A DNA stretch of 64,000 nt from Takakia lepidozioides (GCA_030704615.1 CM060732.1:26226001-26290000); one strand, 5' to 3'. Positions 47,190 through 59,849 are shown, counted from the stretch's first letter. Notes: generated by a model from the sequence alone, not told the origin. Translations and numbers: made by a program.

Positions 47190-49835
47190 CATGTCATGTC
47201 AAGACATGGACAGGACCCATTAGGGTTATTGTTAATTTAAAGACATAAACAGCCCATGACAGGGCACCATCTAACACTTCCAGTCTTGTCATAGCATGCC
47301 AAGTGACAACTCCCTTTTAGTCATGATAAAACAGGGTGGGAGGGCGGGGTCTATTCATGTTCAAATTCCTCTAAATACCCGAAGACATGCACCATGCAAG
47401 GTTCCATGGTTAGGTAAGAACAGCCTGCCCTACTACAGATTCAGGGTATGTAGATACAAGCACCTTGAAGGACCAGCCTGCAATTTACCAGATTTCAAGC
47501 ATGCAACCAAGTAAACTTCTTGGGCATGACAAAACATATTGTAGCTTCGCTCTTTGCCATTTGTAAGTACCCCAAGACATGCATCATGCAAGGCTCCTTG
47601 GGTAGGTAAGAATAGCCTCTCCTACTACAGATCCAGGACATGTTCATACAAGTACCTTGAAGGACCAGCCTGCAATTAATTACATTTCAGGCATGCAACC
47701 AAGTAAACTTCTTGTGCATGACAAACCATATTGCAGCTTCACACTTGGCCAATTGTAAGTACCCCAAGACATGCATCGTGCAAGGCCTCTTGGGTAGGTA
47801 AGAACAGCCTGCCATTGTACATATTCAAGAAATGTGTACACAAGCATCTTGATGGACCAGCTTGTAGTTTATCATACTCCAAACATGCAACCAAGTGACC
47901 CACTTGGGCATGACAAGACAAACTGCAACTTCATTCTACACCATGTACAGTTGCCCCAAGATATGCATCATGTAAGGCATTTTGGCATGGAAGAAAGGCC
48001 TGCCATGTTACATCTTCAAGATATGGACACACATACACTTTGAGTGCCCGAGACCAAGCCCTCTTGGCCAAAAAAATCATACATTGCAGGTGGCTGGTCT
48101 GATAAGGCAAATAATCACTAGCAAAGGTCTGACAGAGCTTACTACCACTGGGTTCCAGGAGGCTAATGCCATGTTTTGCAAATAAAACCTCACTATGCTC
48201 CATTCCACATCAAATCCAAGCCTGAAAGTGGCCTGTCATTGCCTTATCAGGCTGTCATCTTTAAAAATAGGGCCTCCTCTTCCTTAGAACCTAACAGCCA
48301 CTGATGCCTTTACCCACAAACCATCATTCCTCTTTTAACGCCAAAACTGTTCCTAGTTTGAAAAAATCCACAGGCAATGCTGTCAAAGATTCAAGACAAG
48401 GTAAGGTCCAGATGCTGGGCTTCAAGAGACAAGCCTACCAGGCCGAAGTGCTCCATCAAAGGCAGCAAAACATAAGGCAAAAGTAAGCATCAGCATGCCA
48501 AACCAGGAGCAAGCTGGCCAAAATCGGGGCTGCAGGCAACAGCCAAGTCATGACGCCATATAGAATAGGTTCCCTTTGCCAACATCTTTATCTGCAAGCT
48601 CAAGAGAATTCAAAGCAAGTAGGGATCCTCACCTGGTCCCATCACAAGCCCCCACAAAAACCAACAGATTAGTGAGGATTGTGGAACCCCAAGTTAATCA
48701 CAGACCCCTACACTTGTCATCGATGTCAACTAAGAACCTCAAAAGCAAGAGAGAAAGACATAAAGCAAAAGGAACCCTAATCACCAAAAGCACCTTGAGC
48801 GATTGGGGAAGATAACTGTGCGCCATCGCCACCAACAAGCCAACTCCAGCACAGCTAAGGAGAAGTGAAGCATATAAGCATCCTTGCTAGGTTTAAGAAG
48901 GGAGAGAGTATACTTCCCAACACAAGCGCCGCTACGAAAAATAAAAGCCAGAGGAGGGAAAGAGACGATGCATTCACAACATTGTCTCCCGCCTGTGAGA
49001 AGAGACAGAACGCCGCCATTGCGCATCCCCAGGAGCACGTCCAGCATGGGTACGAAGCAGCAGACAGGGACGTAGCAACAAAACACAGACGCCATAACTC
49101 TCATCCCGCGAGCTCAGAAGCACGATGAGTGCTGCTAACGTCTGGAGAAACACCCTAGGGCCAAGCCCGATTTTTCATCCGTGCAGGATGAGTAATCAAC
49201 ACTATTTTTTTCGAAACCCAACGGATGTCATCCGTTAGCTAGGTTTAAACATTAGGTTATAGGGTAGGGGTTAGGGTTTCACTCCTTACTTAGCCATAAT
49301 TAAGGGTAATTAAACAACAGTCTAGGGCCATCGTAGGTTGCATATTTCATCCGGTTCAGATGAAAAAGTTAATAGGTTCATCCAGTTGAAGAATGTTCGT
49401 CCGTAGCATGGAAAAACAGTACATAATATCCAAGGCGACGGTTTCACATCCTAACAGGTAATTCAACATCCCCCAAAAAGATGCCTAATCCGGTACGGAA
49501 AAAGGCATAAAAGAGGAATAAATGAATTAATATCCTGGTATTTTTCATCCGGTATGGATGGAAAAAATTATACATAGGATGCCAGTGTCAACCCCTATAG
49601 AGGTAATTCCTCATTATCTGGTGACTCAGCTGGTATGGATGAAAGTCAAATAAAAGAGGAATGAAAAAATCATAGACCCAGTTTAGAGGTAATTTAGTGT
49701 CCACCCAAGTAATTCATCCGGTATGGATAAAAAATCGTTATAGGGCGGGTGAAAACACTGGTCCATCCGGTATAGGTGGAAAAGCTGGAAAAAAAACACT
49801 CATACAACCGGCCAATTCCGAGGAGGGAGATAAGA
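47190..49835 (-). mobile_element. LINE leader region, copy b (minus)
   Basis: Second copy of the 44165-46985 segment in the same orientation, so the two form a direct duplication about 3 kb apart. It has four monomers (47390-48060), the unique leader to 49130, a small ORF at 49104-48781 and the hairpin array at 49165-49790. It does not continue into LINE coding sequence at its 3' side (47190). Confidence 0.8.
48781..49104 (-). other. Small leader ORF shared with the LINE at 62571
   Basis: The frame reads MASVFCCY, then LLGMRNGGVLSLLTGGR and FPPLAFIFRSGA.VGKY. The copy at 62571-62852 has the same residues with changes (MASELCCY, LLGMRNGGVLSLLTGGR, FPPLAFMFRNGALVGKY). No known domain. It may be a real small protein or just leader sequence that happens to be open. 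Confidence 0.4.
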
Positions 49836-51600
49836 GGGAGGAGGGGGCATCAAAGAAAAATAAAATAAAATGGGGGGGGAGTGACTGAGCAGACGTAGAC
49901 ACCAAAATCCCACATACAATCATGGCCTCCATTTATTATAAGGCATGAAGGGAGATCAGCTGTGCTTCATAAGTACAGAACAACAGTCAAATGACTAACT
50001 ATGGAACCATTTAGTTTATGAAACCAGAATACATCATCTGTTAGAAATTTTCATAACAGAAGGTATCCATAGTATATCAGTTTTGAAAATCCCAGGCTTC
50101 TGAAAAGGCATTCCCTTGATAAACTCATAGTTACAAACAGTCTGAAAATGTAAAAGAATCAGAATCTGAAAGATCCACGAAGACTTCATATGGTTTGAAG
50201 GCCTGTGTTGGATTCTATTCAGCCAAGCCACTGCATTTTAACTTTCACAGAATTCCGTAGAGGAAAACCAGCCAAATGAGAATACAAAGCATTTGAGCTG
50301 TGGTTCTCTATCTTAGAGAGTCTATCAAAAAACAACAAACAGGGTGCTTCAGTCTGTGTGGGACTGGTGTGACTCCCCTGTCTCTCCGTATTTGTCCTTC
50401 CGAAGGTCTCATGTCTTGACAGCCTACAATCCTTCTCAGCTGCATTCACCATTACATATTTTCATAGAAGGCAGGAAACTCTCACCTGTCGCCCGTCCCA
50501 AGAACAACACATCAAAATGAGTGTTAGTGAGGTGCTTGAGGTGCATAACGAGTTTCCTGAGCGTGCTATTGCTTTCCAAAATGAACCTATGTAAATGAAA
50601 AACACATACTGAGATGTTCTCAAGTCAAGCAAAAATAATTCTTGAATCCTTGAGGTAGAGATACATAGGCTGTAAGAAACATCATAACCTATGGGTCAAT
50701 GCAAACTGTCTGAAAACATAAAGACAGTCATAAGTGTCCCCATATTCTGCACAGCTAAAAAAGCTATAATTTGTTTCCAGTTAGGGTTTCATATAAGTCT
50801 CCTTCAGAACAATCAAAGAAAGGCCATTCCAAGTTAGCCACCCATACTCAAGGCATCATGCTAGCCTTAGGGTCACAGCCATACCCTTCATTCTGCAGCA
50901 AAACATGGCTGTTGTAAGCTGTCTAAAGCTACAAAAAACAGCCATGATCATCTCTATATTTACAATGTCCTGCAAACTCTATGGTTACATCAAAAGAAAG
51001 CATGCAGGGATTAAATATGTAGGGAGTAGGTATTAAAGGATAATCCCCAGCAGGGGTCTTAGCCGTCATAGCCAACTCCTCCATCTTTTTGTCATCTGTC
51101 TGCAGTTATCACAGACTCCATGAACCACTCTAGCATTAGTCTTTCTCACAAAACTTTCAGGATAGCAATCAATTTATGATCTACTCCCTGCAGGGTTTGT
51201 CATGTGTTTTCAAGTGATGGCCAAAGAAACTCTTCAAAGGCTCATTCACTGAACCTTGATACCTTGTGGAAGTCCTGCTTGCAACATGGCTGGTCCAGGT
51301 GAATCGTGGGAGAGCACCAGCAGCGCTGATCGTAACAGACACTAAGTCTGGGCCACTTTGGGCTGGGGTTTGTAGACTTAAACACAGTATCAGCTTTCTA
51401 CAAAGTGTGCAGCAAATGCTAATGCACTGGACCTGACTGGCTCACTGTTTTAGGCAGACTACATGTAGCAAAGAAACCTAGGTACAGCAAACTCAATAAC
51501 CCCCCACCTGAATGCTAAGTTCACTCAAGAGAGGTCACTCACTGCATCAGCCAATTAAGACTTGAAGGAATAGCTCAAGAACCAGGTAGCGGGAGAGCAC
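49836..51600. other. No gene recognised
   Basis: Short frames only on both strands, none with a recognisable motif. No repeat of the neighbouring families was noticed. Confidence 0.5.
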
Positions 51601-51789
51601 TACTCCCCTTGGCATGTCATTGTCCAAGAGCGAATGCAGAGTCGGCGTATGTAGGGCACTCAGGGATGCCGCCACTTCTGCAAATTCATCATCATGGGAT
51701 CTGCTGCTGTCAGGTCATGATTCTTTTGTTGAATGTGTTGCTGCCAATTCTTTTGTCAAAGAATTCTTGCCACACCAGAGATGGCAAGC

Positions 51790-51930
51790 CACCTACGGCC
51801 TTTCTGGGTTTACGGTTTAGGGCCTTTTGGGGTTATTCGTTTTTGTTTGTTTTTTTGTTTTTTTTTTTTCATATGGTACTGGGTTAGGGTGTTTGGTTTT
51901 CTTTATGGTGCTGGGTTTTGGATTGGCAGT
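51790..51930 (+). repeat. Segment shared with the CACTA end at 40695-40800
   Basis: TTTAGGGCCTTTTGGGG, a long T run, CATATGGTACTGGG(T/G)TAGGG and CTTTATGG occur in the same order and orientation at both sites. It links the SET-domain region that follows to CACTA-type DNA. Confidence 0.8.
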
Positions 51931-52225
51931 TTTGGTTGTGGGTCTTGGGGTTGAAAGGATAAACGGTATAATTAGGATTCACAGACCCAAAATGTGGTTC
52001 AATCTGATAAGCGCAAAACGCTGGGTCTCAACAAATTTTTCCATGGTGTGGGCATCCTGAAGATAGAACGTGAAGAAAGAATTATTGTCTTGGGCTCTCT
52101 AGCACCATAGGGATGCTCCGCCTTTGGTTACCAATTTTGAAAGCCCCGAGGCTGAGGCATAGGGTTTTTTCGCCAATGGTTTTTGAGAAATGAAAGTGCT
52201 GGTGGTGTGTGTTAATTAGGATGCG

Positions 52226-53327
52226 ATGGTGAGGAAACATCGACCCGTCTCCCTCGAGGATGGGGACGTAGTACCACATATCGATTGTGGCCCTAGAGCG
52301 ACCATTTTTCGTGGCGAGGAGCCACCCATTGCACCTAATCCAATACAGGTTGCCGGGCACAATCATAGAAGGGACCGGGGCCAAATTTCAGGTGATGCGG
52401 AGGATGTTGACTCTCCGGGGTTGAGTCGGGCGCGCCGCGGGTTGGTGTTGTGGCCGGCGACGAGCAGGCCCCCCCCCCCCCCCCCCCCCCGTCTGTTTCT
52501 TTGCCTGATCCGGACAATTTACCTCCGGCTGCACCTCCGGCATTACATCCTCAACCACCTCCACTTTCATCTCCTCCACCAGCAGTACCACATCCACCAC
52601 CACCACCACCTCCACCTCCACCTCCACGTGCAAGTGCCCCCCGAACCCCTAGGAGGGGTCGGCTTCGCCCTAGATTTCCTCCCCTTCGGCTTGGGCGGCC
52701 TGAGTCGGATCCTTGACCCCGATGGGAAGCCCATATGACTATGTTACTGAGGACCATCCAGCCTCGTTGCTGGGGGAATCATCTCGACCCTCTCACCCTC
52801 ATCCGAGAAAATGTGGAGTTCGAGTATTGGGGGAGACGGTATGTTGTGAGAGCCGCTACAGACCCTGCTATGGGTCGGGGTTTATTCACGGTCAATGATA
52901 TTGTGGTTCCTCCTCGGAGAAACGGCATGATGGACTTGTTTCCCTACTACGGTCTATACTACATCTCCGCGGAGTTCCGTACATTACGCCTCGAAGCCCC
53001 ATACATCCTACCCTACATTTTGTGTGCCAACGGACAAGATGTACGTAGACGGGGTTGTCTCCTATTGAGATCAGATTTTGTGATGGTGACCCCGACATCT
53101 TCGGCAATGTTGCTGGGCTGGAAAATAGTTCTTTTGGTCATCCTAGGAGAACCAATGTAGTATGGGACGAGCGAAGCGATGGGCATGAGAGCTTTTGTGG
53201 TCATACGGTATACTATGAGGGGATGCACATGTTTGTGATGACATGTGCTAGTAGGACTATTAGGGCTGGCAGCGAACTATTTGCATCATACGAGTTCTTC
53301 CGGGATCATTGGGACCTCCGATTATAG
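52226..53327 (+). pseudogene. SET-domain protein ORF beside CACTA sequence, broken
   Basis: SET domains transfer methyl groups from S-adenosylmethionine to lysines, mostly on histones. A leader (52226-52470) runs into a C run of over 20 (52471-52492) and a proline-rich stretch to 52713. A TGA at 52714-52716 follows, then in the same frame FEYWGRRYVVRAATDPAMGRG with LFTVNDIVV, the SET start. After a frameshift near 53055 comes DPDIFGNVAGLENSSFGHPRR, which corresponds to the GN.ARFINHSC cofactor motif, and MFVMTCASRTIRAGSELFASY, the usual I..GEEL..DY end; the stop is at 53325-53327. The Asn-His pair of NHS reads ENSS, so catalysis is doubtful even without the breaks. Product identity rests on motif order only. 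Confidence 0.65.
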
Positions 53328-54381
53328 CGTGAGTGGGATGTGTATGATAGAAATAGGGTTCCTTTGAGACAAGGATCGCATAGAGGGGCATTGTAGATAT
53401 TCTCATGATGTACTTTGTATACATCCGATCAATCGATTGATGTAAATTTTTTTTTTGTTGCTCGTGTGGGTTGCAACTTTGCATATGTGATCTAAACATA
53501 CTTATGCACATGTGGACCAAATATGAGCTTGAACCAAGTTCATTCAATGGGTCATTCTAGTGTTGAACGCAGCTACGTGTCGTAGAGACGGAAAATTGCG
53601 TTTCGCCTGCACGTGTTTTTTTTTTTATTCCATTTTTAAACCATATACTTAATGATAGCATATGCAATGTGTGTGCAAAATTTGGGAGTAAACAAAAGTA
53701 ATTTGGACCCATAACCAGATTTTGTTCTCTCATGTGCACTCCAAAGTTGAGTTATCTTCAACTTCATGCATTCTTTGTAGATAGTTCTGCAAAAGTGACC
53801 CTAGAAACACACTTATTTTTTTTCCATTTTTTTTTTGTCCAATTTTTGCTTGGATGTAGTGGTGCAAAGCCCGATGTCACAAAACAAAATAGAGCTAAAA
53901 ATAAAATCATTACGGCCCCTCAAAACCGCAATCATATATTTTCTAAATGCAAATATTTAGTTTAAATTCATTTAAATTCGATTTAATTCAAAATTGGTGC
54001 AAGGGTGAGTGCGTTGTTGGGGAGGCAAATGTTTTTTTTTTTTCCTTCGGGATCTTTGTATAGGATGCACAGTTGCACACATATTTAAGCACATGTAGGA
54101 AAAAATGAAGCTTGAGCCACATCCGTTTGTTGGGTGCAATGGCATGAGAGGATTTTCTTTCACATTAAACACAAAATTGGTTGATAGGGTGAATGCGTCA
54201 TTGGGGGGGGGGGGGGCAAATGATTTTGTTTGGGCTTGAAACTTTGCATGCGTGTACGTTGCGCACATACATGTAATTATTGAATGACATATTTGATGCG
54301 CGCACACATTGAAGGTTGTTGTTTGCATTTCGCTTATAATGAGTTGTATGGTTACAAGGACACATTATAATATATGTCTCT
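53328..54381. other. A/T-rich spacer between SET ORF and TNP2 start
   Basis: Holds T runs at 53446, 53615, 53816 and 54030 and a G run near 54204-54216. Two sentences of similar sequence (CACATGTGGACCAAATATGAG, CACATGTAGGAAAAAATGAAG) suggest a diverged repeat. No coding motif. Confidence 0.4.
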
Positions 54382-55030
54382 ATGTTCATTTGTTCGTATC
54401 AGGACTTTGTCCATCCCTTCCCGGTCCTTTCTCTTGGCACCCCATCCGAAAACAACCCAAGTACATCAGGCGGGAGCTGTGGGCGAGACGCCGCCTCCAC
54501 GGTACCGGACGATGATGACGATGACAGTGACATTGACAACAACAATGAGCATGGAATTAACCAGGAGGATGTGCAAGCCATGGAGGATTTCTTAATGCAT
54601 CATGTGGGCGCTGATGCATCCCATGGAGAGGAAACCCGGCCAATCGATGATCCTGAAATGGCCCCTTCAAATGACATGGAGAGGGAGGCGAGAATTCCCT
54701 TGTACAAAGGGGCGAAAGTGAGTCGATTTTCAACAATCTTATTTTTGCTCAATCTTCAAATTCGATTTGACATAAGTAATGTTGGGATGTCTGCCATAAT
54801 GCGAACTATTGCAGACTATATCCTTGCTCCACACTTGAAACCCAAGATGTCACAGTCGCGGAAAGATGCGCGCGAAGTCTTGGACTCTATGGGGATGGAC
54901 TATAAGATTTTTTATGCATGTCCATGTGATAAAATCCTATACTATGGAGAGGATTCGCGTCTCACCAAGTGCCTTGAGTGCAAGAAAGACCGATATCGGG
55001 ATGATGTCAAAGGGAAAAAAGTACCACGCA
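54382..55030 (+). pseudogene. CACTA TNP2 transposase, N-terminal part only
   Basis: After an acidic leader the frame shows IPLYKGAKVSRFSTILFLLN, LQIRFDISNVGMSAIMRTI and SRKDAREVLDSMGMDYKIFY. Next comes the Cys block ACPCDKILYYGE, LTKCLECKKDRYRDD, ending KVPRK at a GTATAAG donor. This is the conserved N-terminal exon of plant CACTA TNP2. The next exon (RYFPL..) is not found, so the gene is truncated after this exon. It is on the opposite strand from the C-terminal pieces at 41025-42532 and so does not belong to the same copy. Confidence 0.88.
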
Positions 55031-55300
55031 AAGTATAAGCATCTCTAAACCCTAAACTTTGTGGAATACACTTTACATTCATTGAGAAGATTAAAGAAAG
55101 TAATTTACATTCATGCAAGATCTGATTGTGATTTTGGAAGGAGTGAGTGAGGAGTGGAAGGAGCGACGTTCGGTTTTGACTATTCACGCCCAAATGAGGG
55201 AGAGGCTGCATAAAGGGAAAGACATAAGGGTGTTGTATTATGTGTGATAATGTGATGATTACATGTGGGGGGCGTGGGGTATTTCATCCTAGAAAATGCA

Positions 55301-55560
55301 TTACTTTTCGATCATCCCGTGATTGAGGGCACAGTACCGAAGCCCCAAATTGGCCAGACTCATAAGATGGCACGCCTCGCATCGAAGCCCCCCGGAAAAG
55401 GTGTGCGGGCCACAAGATTCACAAGCATAGAGGCATATTGAAGAGATGTGGCCTTTTCTCTTGAAGGACCCACGACATGTCCACCTCGGCTTCTCCTCGG
55501 ATGGGGTCAACCCATTTTCTGTCCAGTCATGTAGTGAACTATAGAAGTATTTAGTTTGTC
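55301..55560 (-). CDS. Unrecognised Cys-rich exon-like frame
   Basis: The minus frame reads FYSSLHDWTENGLTPSEEKPR and then paired cysteines, CESCGPHTFSGGLRCEACH and RYC, ending ALNHGMIEK and a stop. Paired CxxC suggest a zinc site. An acceptor-like CTATAG or CTGCAG lies just upstream. I do not recognise a family. It could be the last exon of a host or transposon gene running from about 56280. Confidence 0.4.
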
Positions 55561-56278
55561 TGTCTGCAGGCTTTAGAGTGGATACCCATGCGAAACCAGG
55601 CGGAGGGGGATGCAAGAGAGGGAGTTCCAAGTGTATACCTTGACTGCTGTTTTCTTTTTACTTTTGCAGACCAAGACCATGAACTGTTGATTACTACCTC
55701 TGTGTGAGGAGAACCCCTCTGCAGTGAGATTCCAGGAGAAAACGGAAGAGATGAAAAGAATTGTTGAGGGGAAGGAAGGGAGGATGCAACTGTCCCAGCC
55801 TGGGAGCAGCCTTTGCATTGGGGGTTGGCCCTTAAGCATGAGGGTCCATACCTTTTTAGAGTCAGTAGCAGAGGTATGAAGAAGAAGAGGGGGGAGGAAG
55901 CACGAGAAGCCATGCTTACCGGGGGGGGGGGGAGGGGAATGAGTCCACCGTCTCCTCCGGGAGCAGGAAAGTAATGGAGTTGTCTGGAGCTGCATTTGTC
56001 GATGTATTGATGTGGTTATCCACCCGCACGACCAGCTCCTTGTGAGAGTTGGGTCCTTGAGTAGGGGATGATCCTTTCTGTTTTAGCAGACTGTAGTGCT
56101 CCTCCACCAAGTGTAGGCCTTCACCGAAGATTTTAATACTTTGGCTCATTCGGTAGGATTCTTCACCTGCAGGACAAGTATACTTTTTCCACCTGACAAG
56201 CCGTGAGCGCGCGCGGTCAAGGCGACGACATACTAGCCTAGTGGGGTCGTGGTAAGTCGCGGTGTAGGTTGGGCTCAA
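55561..56278 (-). other. Possible upstream exons of the Cys-rich frame
   Basis: The minus frame 56278-55916 has RWKKYTCPAGEESYRMSQSI, GLHLVEEHYSLLKQKG and SHKELVVRVDNHINTS, which looks protein-like. No family is recognised and no full splice model could be made. A G run at 55921-55932 disturbs the frame. Confidence 0.3.
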
Positions 56279-59200
56279 GGAACCGCCTACCCGGCTGCGG
56301 GGTTCGCGGACTGTAAACTATCGTTTCTAATTTCCTACCGGCAAAGAGGAGCTCAGATACTCCCATCTACAGGGCGATTTGCGTTTCCTAGTCCTACGTT
56401 TTGTTTATGGGTTTTCTACGTCTTTAATTGTAATTGCTTTCCAAGTCTTTGTTTATTACTACTTCCTACATGTCTGGATTCCCAACACGCTTATAGCCGG
56501 GACGAACCTTCAAATCCCTTCACAAAACGAATCCCGAGCCCAGGGAGACGGGGATCATCTATCTCCGCCCAATGCCCCCCCCTAAATCGTTTTCTACCTC
56601 TTAGGAAGGGACCGGATCCGTTTTCCCAAGTCAGTCTTTCCTGCTTAGAGCGGTCCAAGATTCAACCTCAATGGTCAGTCCATTTGTCGCGACCCTTTGC
56701 CTTGAGGGCAGGGGGTCGAGACACAGAGAGGCTGCCCCTGTGGTGGGGGCAGTGGCAGCGATAGGTATGGGGGGTTGAAGCACCTTTGAGTGCCCAAGGC
56801 ACTCAAGGAGGCGGAGGTGCACACTAGGTGGAGCCCTGCACACGGGGTTGCGGTGGGGGTGGCTCCACAAGGGGTGGTGGTAGCTTAGCGGGCTTAGTGG
56901 GGGTGACATAGGACTCACCATGGGACGGAGACCTTGGGGTGGGAGTCGTGGGGAGTCTTGGGACTCATCACGGTCCAATGGGGCCGTGGTGGGTGGGCCA
57001 AGACTCACCGCGACTCATCACCGGGAGTCAAGGGTCTTCGTGGTGGTTCGCCATAAAATGACATGGTTGTTTGTGAAACCCACGCGGACAGTCACAGAAG
57101 TATATATAGGGAGTAGTAACCCCGAGAACGGTGCAAGCCCGTTGGTGATCAAAAACTAGTGAGTGAGCGAGCGAGCGAGCCGGAAAGCGATCAAGGAGTG
57201 GGGAGCTATTCCGGACTGCCATCTACCAAAGGGAATTTCCACTAGGCCCAAATTGGTGGAGGGTCTTTTGGAGGAGCAAAGGGGGACCGTTATGTCCCGA
57301 CGAGCAGCCGAAGCTCCGAGTTGGCCCGGCGGCCAGTTTGGGAGTTAGGCGCGCGCATCAAGGCGAGTAACTATGACTCGAAGGGGAGCTTACCAAAGTG
57401 AGGTGCGCGACACCATCGGATGAATGATAACAAATCAAACCTCTAGGTAATTCCCGAGATCTAATAAAACAATGGCCGTTCATTGGCCCAAGGGGCCCCC
57501 CCAGCGGCCGGGTACTTGACTTCAAATATCCTCGGCGGAAGGGGGCGATACCTCCCTCAAAACTTCCGTTTTTCAGTTAACGAAGTCCGGATAAAATCCC
57601 TTATTAAAGGCGAATTACCATGCTGAATAATAAAGAACAAATCATTAAAACCTTCCTACAAATGCATGAAATTTGTAGAAATAGAGAATCATCGTCGGAT
57701 GCTGGAGCTAACTAAATAACCCTCAAGGTACCAGGGGAACACCCTGGGAACGCCCTTATGTCGGGAGCATTGGGGAACCGCTCTCCACTTGGGAGCGCCC
57801 CTAAATTCCTATACCAAACCAATCAATAACGCATTAGCAACTTAAACAATCACCGGGCCAGGATGAATGAAATCTGCTGCCCATCAGTTTCTCATCTGCT
57901 CGCCACCCTGGTGTGTAAACAATGATTAAACATTCAGTGGGTCCCAGGGTCCATTCCCTGCGCCTCTTCCACCTACTTCCAATATAATCTGATTAATTTA
58001 TGCAGACAACCAGCCTAGAACGAAGTTGAAACATGTCATCTTCTACCTTGTGAAACCCCCACCAGGGATTATCTCCTCCCTGTCTCTGGGCTCTCTCTCT
58101 CTGCCTGTGGCATCTACCCGTGAGCCGTGCTTTCCCAAGCCCCGGAATACATATCAAACTGATGACCTCACTGGGGCCTATCCAATGGTTCCAACCATTT
58201 CTTATCCTTTGCTAAAAACATGCCCTCATTCCCATGTAAGAAGAACACCATGAATAGTGCAAAAAAAATCAAAGGCATAGGGAGAAAACCCCCCTTAATA
58301 TACCCGTCCTAGGGACCAACAGTCCATGGCGGGGTCCGTTGTGATATCCAGCGGTTAAAACCGATACCCCGCGGCCAGCGCTACGTGGCGCGGCGTGACT
58401 GGCTCGCCGCCTGCGCGAGTCCAGTGGGTAATAGGCAGGCTCCGTCGTCTCTGCCACTCGTGTCGTACCTACGCGGGCCCAGCTATGGCGCCTGGTGCTG
58501 CCACGCAGTGTACCAGCAACCCGTACTTTGCTCCAAGGGTCAACTCCCCCCACGGAGGAAGGCCGCGCCACCCGTGTTAGATGCGCCTTTCCATGGCGAT
58601 TCTAGGCAACCTCCTTGGTTGATCTCCAGCCCAAAGGCGCCTCTGCCTTTTTGGCAGCTCTCTACAAAATAGCTTAACCACTTATAAAGCTAGTTAGCAA
58701 CGCCTCCCATGGTCCTCTATGGCCAGGGGGATTATGAACATAGATATGAACTTAACAATATGGAAATTTTGGCGATAGCTTCGTCGTCTCATGCAATATA
58801 GCCGTTGCCACTAAGCTAGAAAGGGAATTTGACAAGAGCTTCGCCACTTCATGCAAGCTCGCCCTCTCCTTAAACATAATAATGGACATCTACCCTCACT
58901 TCCATTTTTCGTCCACTGGAACGGATTTCATCCAGTAGATGAATTTCATCCAATAGGATGAATAATTGTTGATGTTGCCGCTGGATGGATGAAGTTCTCC
59001 GCTCATCCTCCAATTTTCCTTGAATAAATCTTTTTAAAATAGGTCATCGTGAGTGCTCCTTGCCTCGTAATTCGGTGCCGCTACAAACCTTAACCGAAAA
59101 TTCCCAAATTTTGTGGGTAATTTAGGTAAGGTCCTCTTGACGTCCCGGTAAATCCTTGGGCTAATCAAAGCCTTCTAACTCCATTTTGTTGACGTACTCT

Positions 59201-59415
59201 TTGCGTCTCGTCGCTCCGAAAGACGACAACTTCCGTGGAATATCAAACTTGGTGGTGCTTCTCCGGATTTTCGACCCTACCACTGACTCTCCGATTGCGG
59301 GAGGCATCTCCTTCTTAAAATGTTTCCACTTTTCCTAGTTTTGGCACCATAATGCCGAAACTACCTTCATAATGAATAAAACCATCGAAAAATAAATATA
59401 CACCTAAATATGCAT
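56279..59415. other. Long stretch without recognised gene, organelle-like flavour
   Basis: Frames are short and unlike known proteins. The base use and phrases near 56170-56400 and 57150-57650 resemble plant organelle DNA to my eye, but no organelle gene is identified. A cluster of CATCC/GGATG hairpins lies at 58910-59010, similar in style to the LINE leader arrays. Confidence 0.3.
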
Positions 59416-59831
59416 CTACACCACCCAGAGCCAAGAATTTTTATTCCCTGTAGTGTCCAAGTCCCTACTATATAGAACCGGCAGAACATGCACAATAACA
59501 AGGTCGGGATGCAATACATTGTGCTCAATCATAATTCCAATGTGCTGAACATGAGAGAGGGAAAGGTTCAGCTTTGGAAAATACTCCTTGAGGACCTCGT
59601 GAGTGAGTGCCGATGTGATTTCTCTTTCTTTGCCCAGGCCAAATTCTTTGGCCACTGTTTCTGAAACCCAGACCATTTGAAAACCATCCTTGGCGCTTGG
59701 AAGGAAAAAATAGGTGTAGTCAGCAACGAAGGCATACAACAATGGTGTGACACAAATAACAGCTTTGTCCCTGGCGTAATCCATGCCTGGTGCCCAGCCT
59801 GTCAAGGGCCTTGTCTTGAATGAATGCAACT
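59416..59831 (-). pseudogene. Unrecognised ORF cut by a CACTA end
   Basis: The minus frame has GWAPGMDYARDKAVICVTPL, YTYFFLPSAKDGFQMVWVSE, LKEYFPKLNLSLSHVQHIGI and HPDLVIVHVLPVLYS, then a stop. It looks like a genuine protein end. Upstream (above 59831) it runs straight into the CACTA terminal repeat, so the insertion removed its 5' part from view. Family unknown. Confidence 0.4.
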
Positions 59832-59849
59832 CACTACAAGAAAAGGGGG

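Noticed and set aside
57366-57381. GAGTAACTATGACTC, a 15-base match to the R2 target region of nuclear 25S rRNA
   Set aside because: The flanking bases do not continue as rRNA on either side, so it is not a ribosomal gene piece.
59447-59460. CCCTGTAGTG as a CACTA right end
   Set aside because: It lies inside the open frame cut at 59831, and the adjoining sequence has no subterminal repeats.
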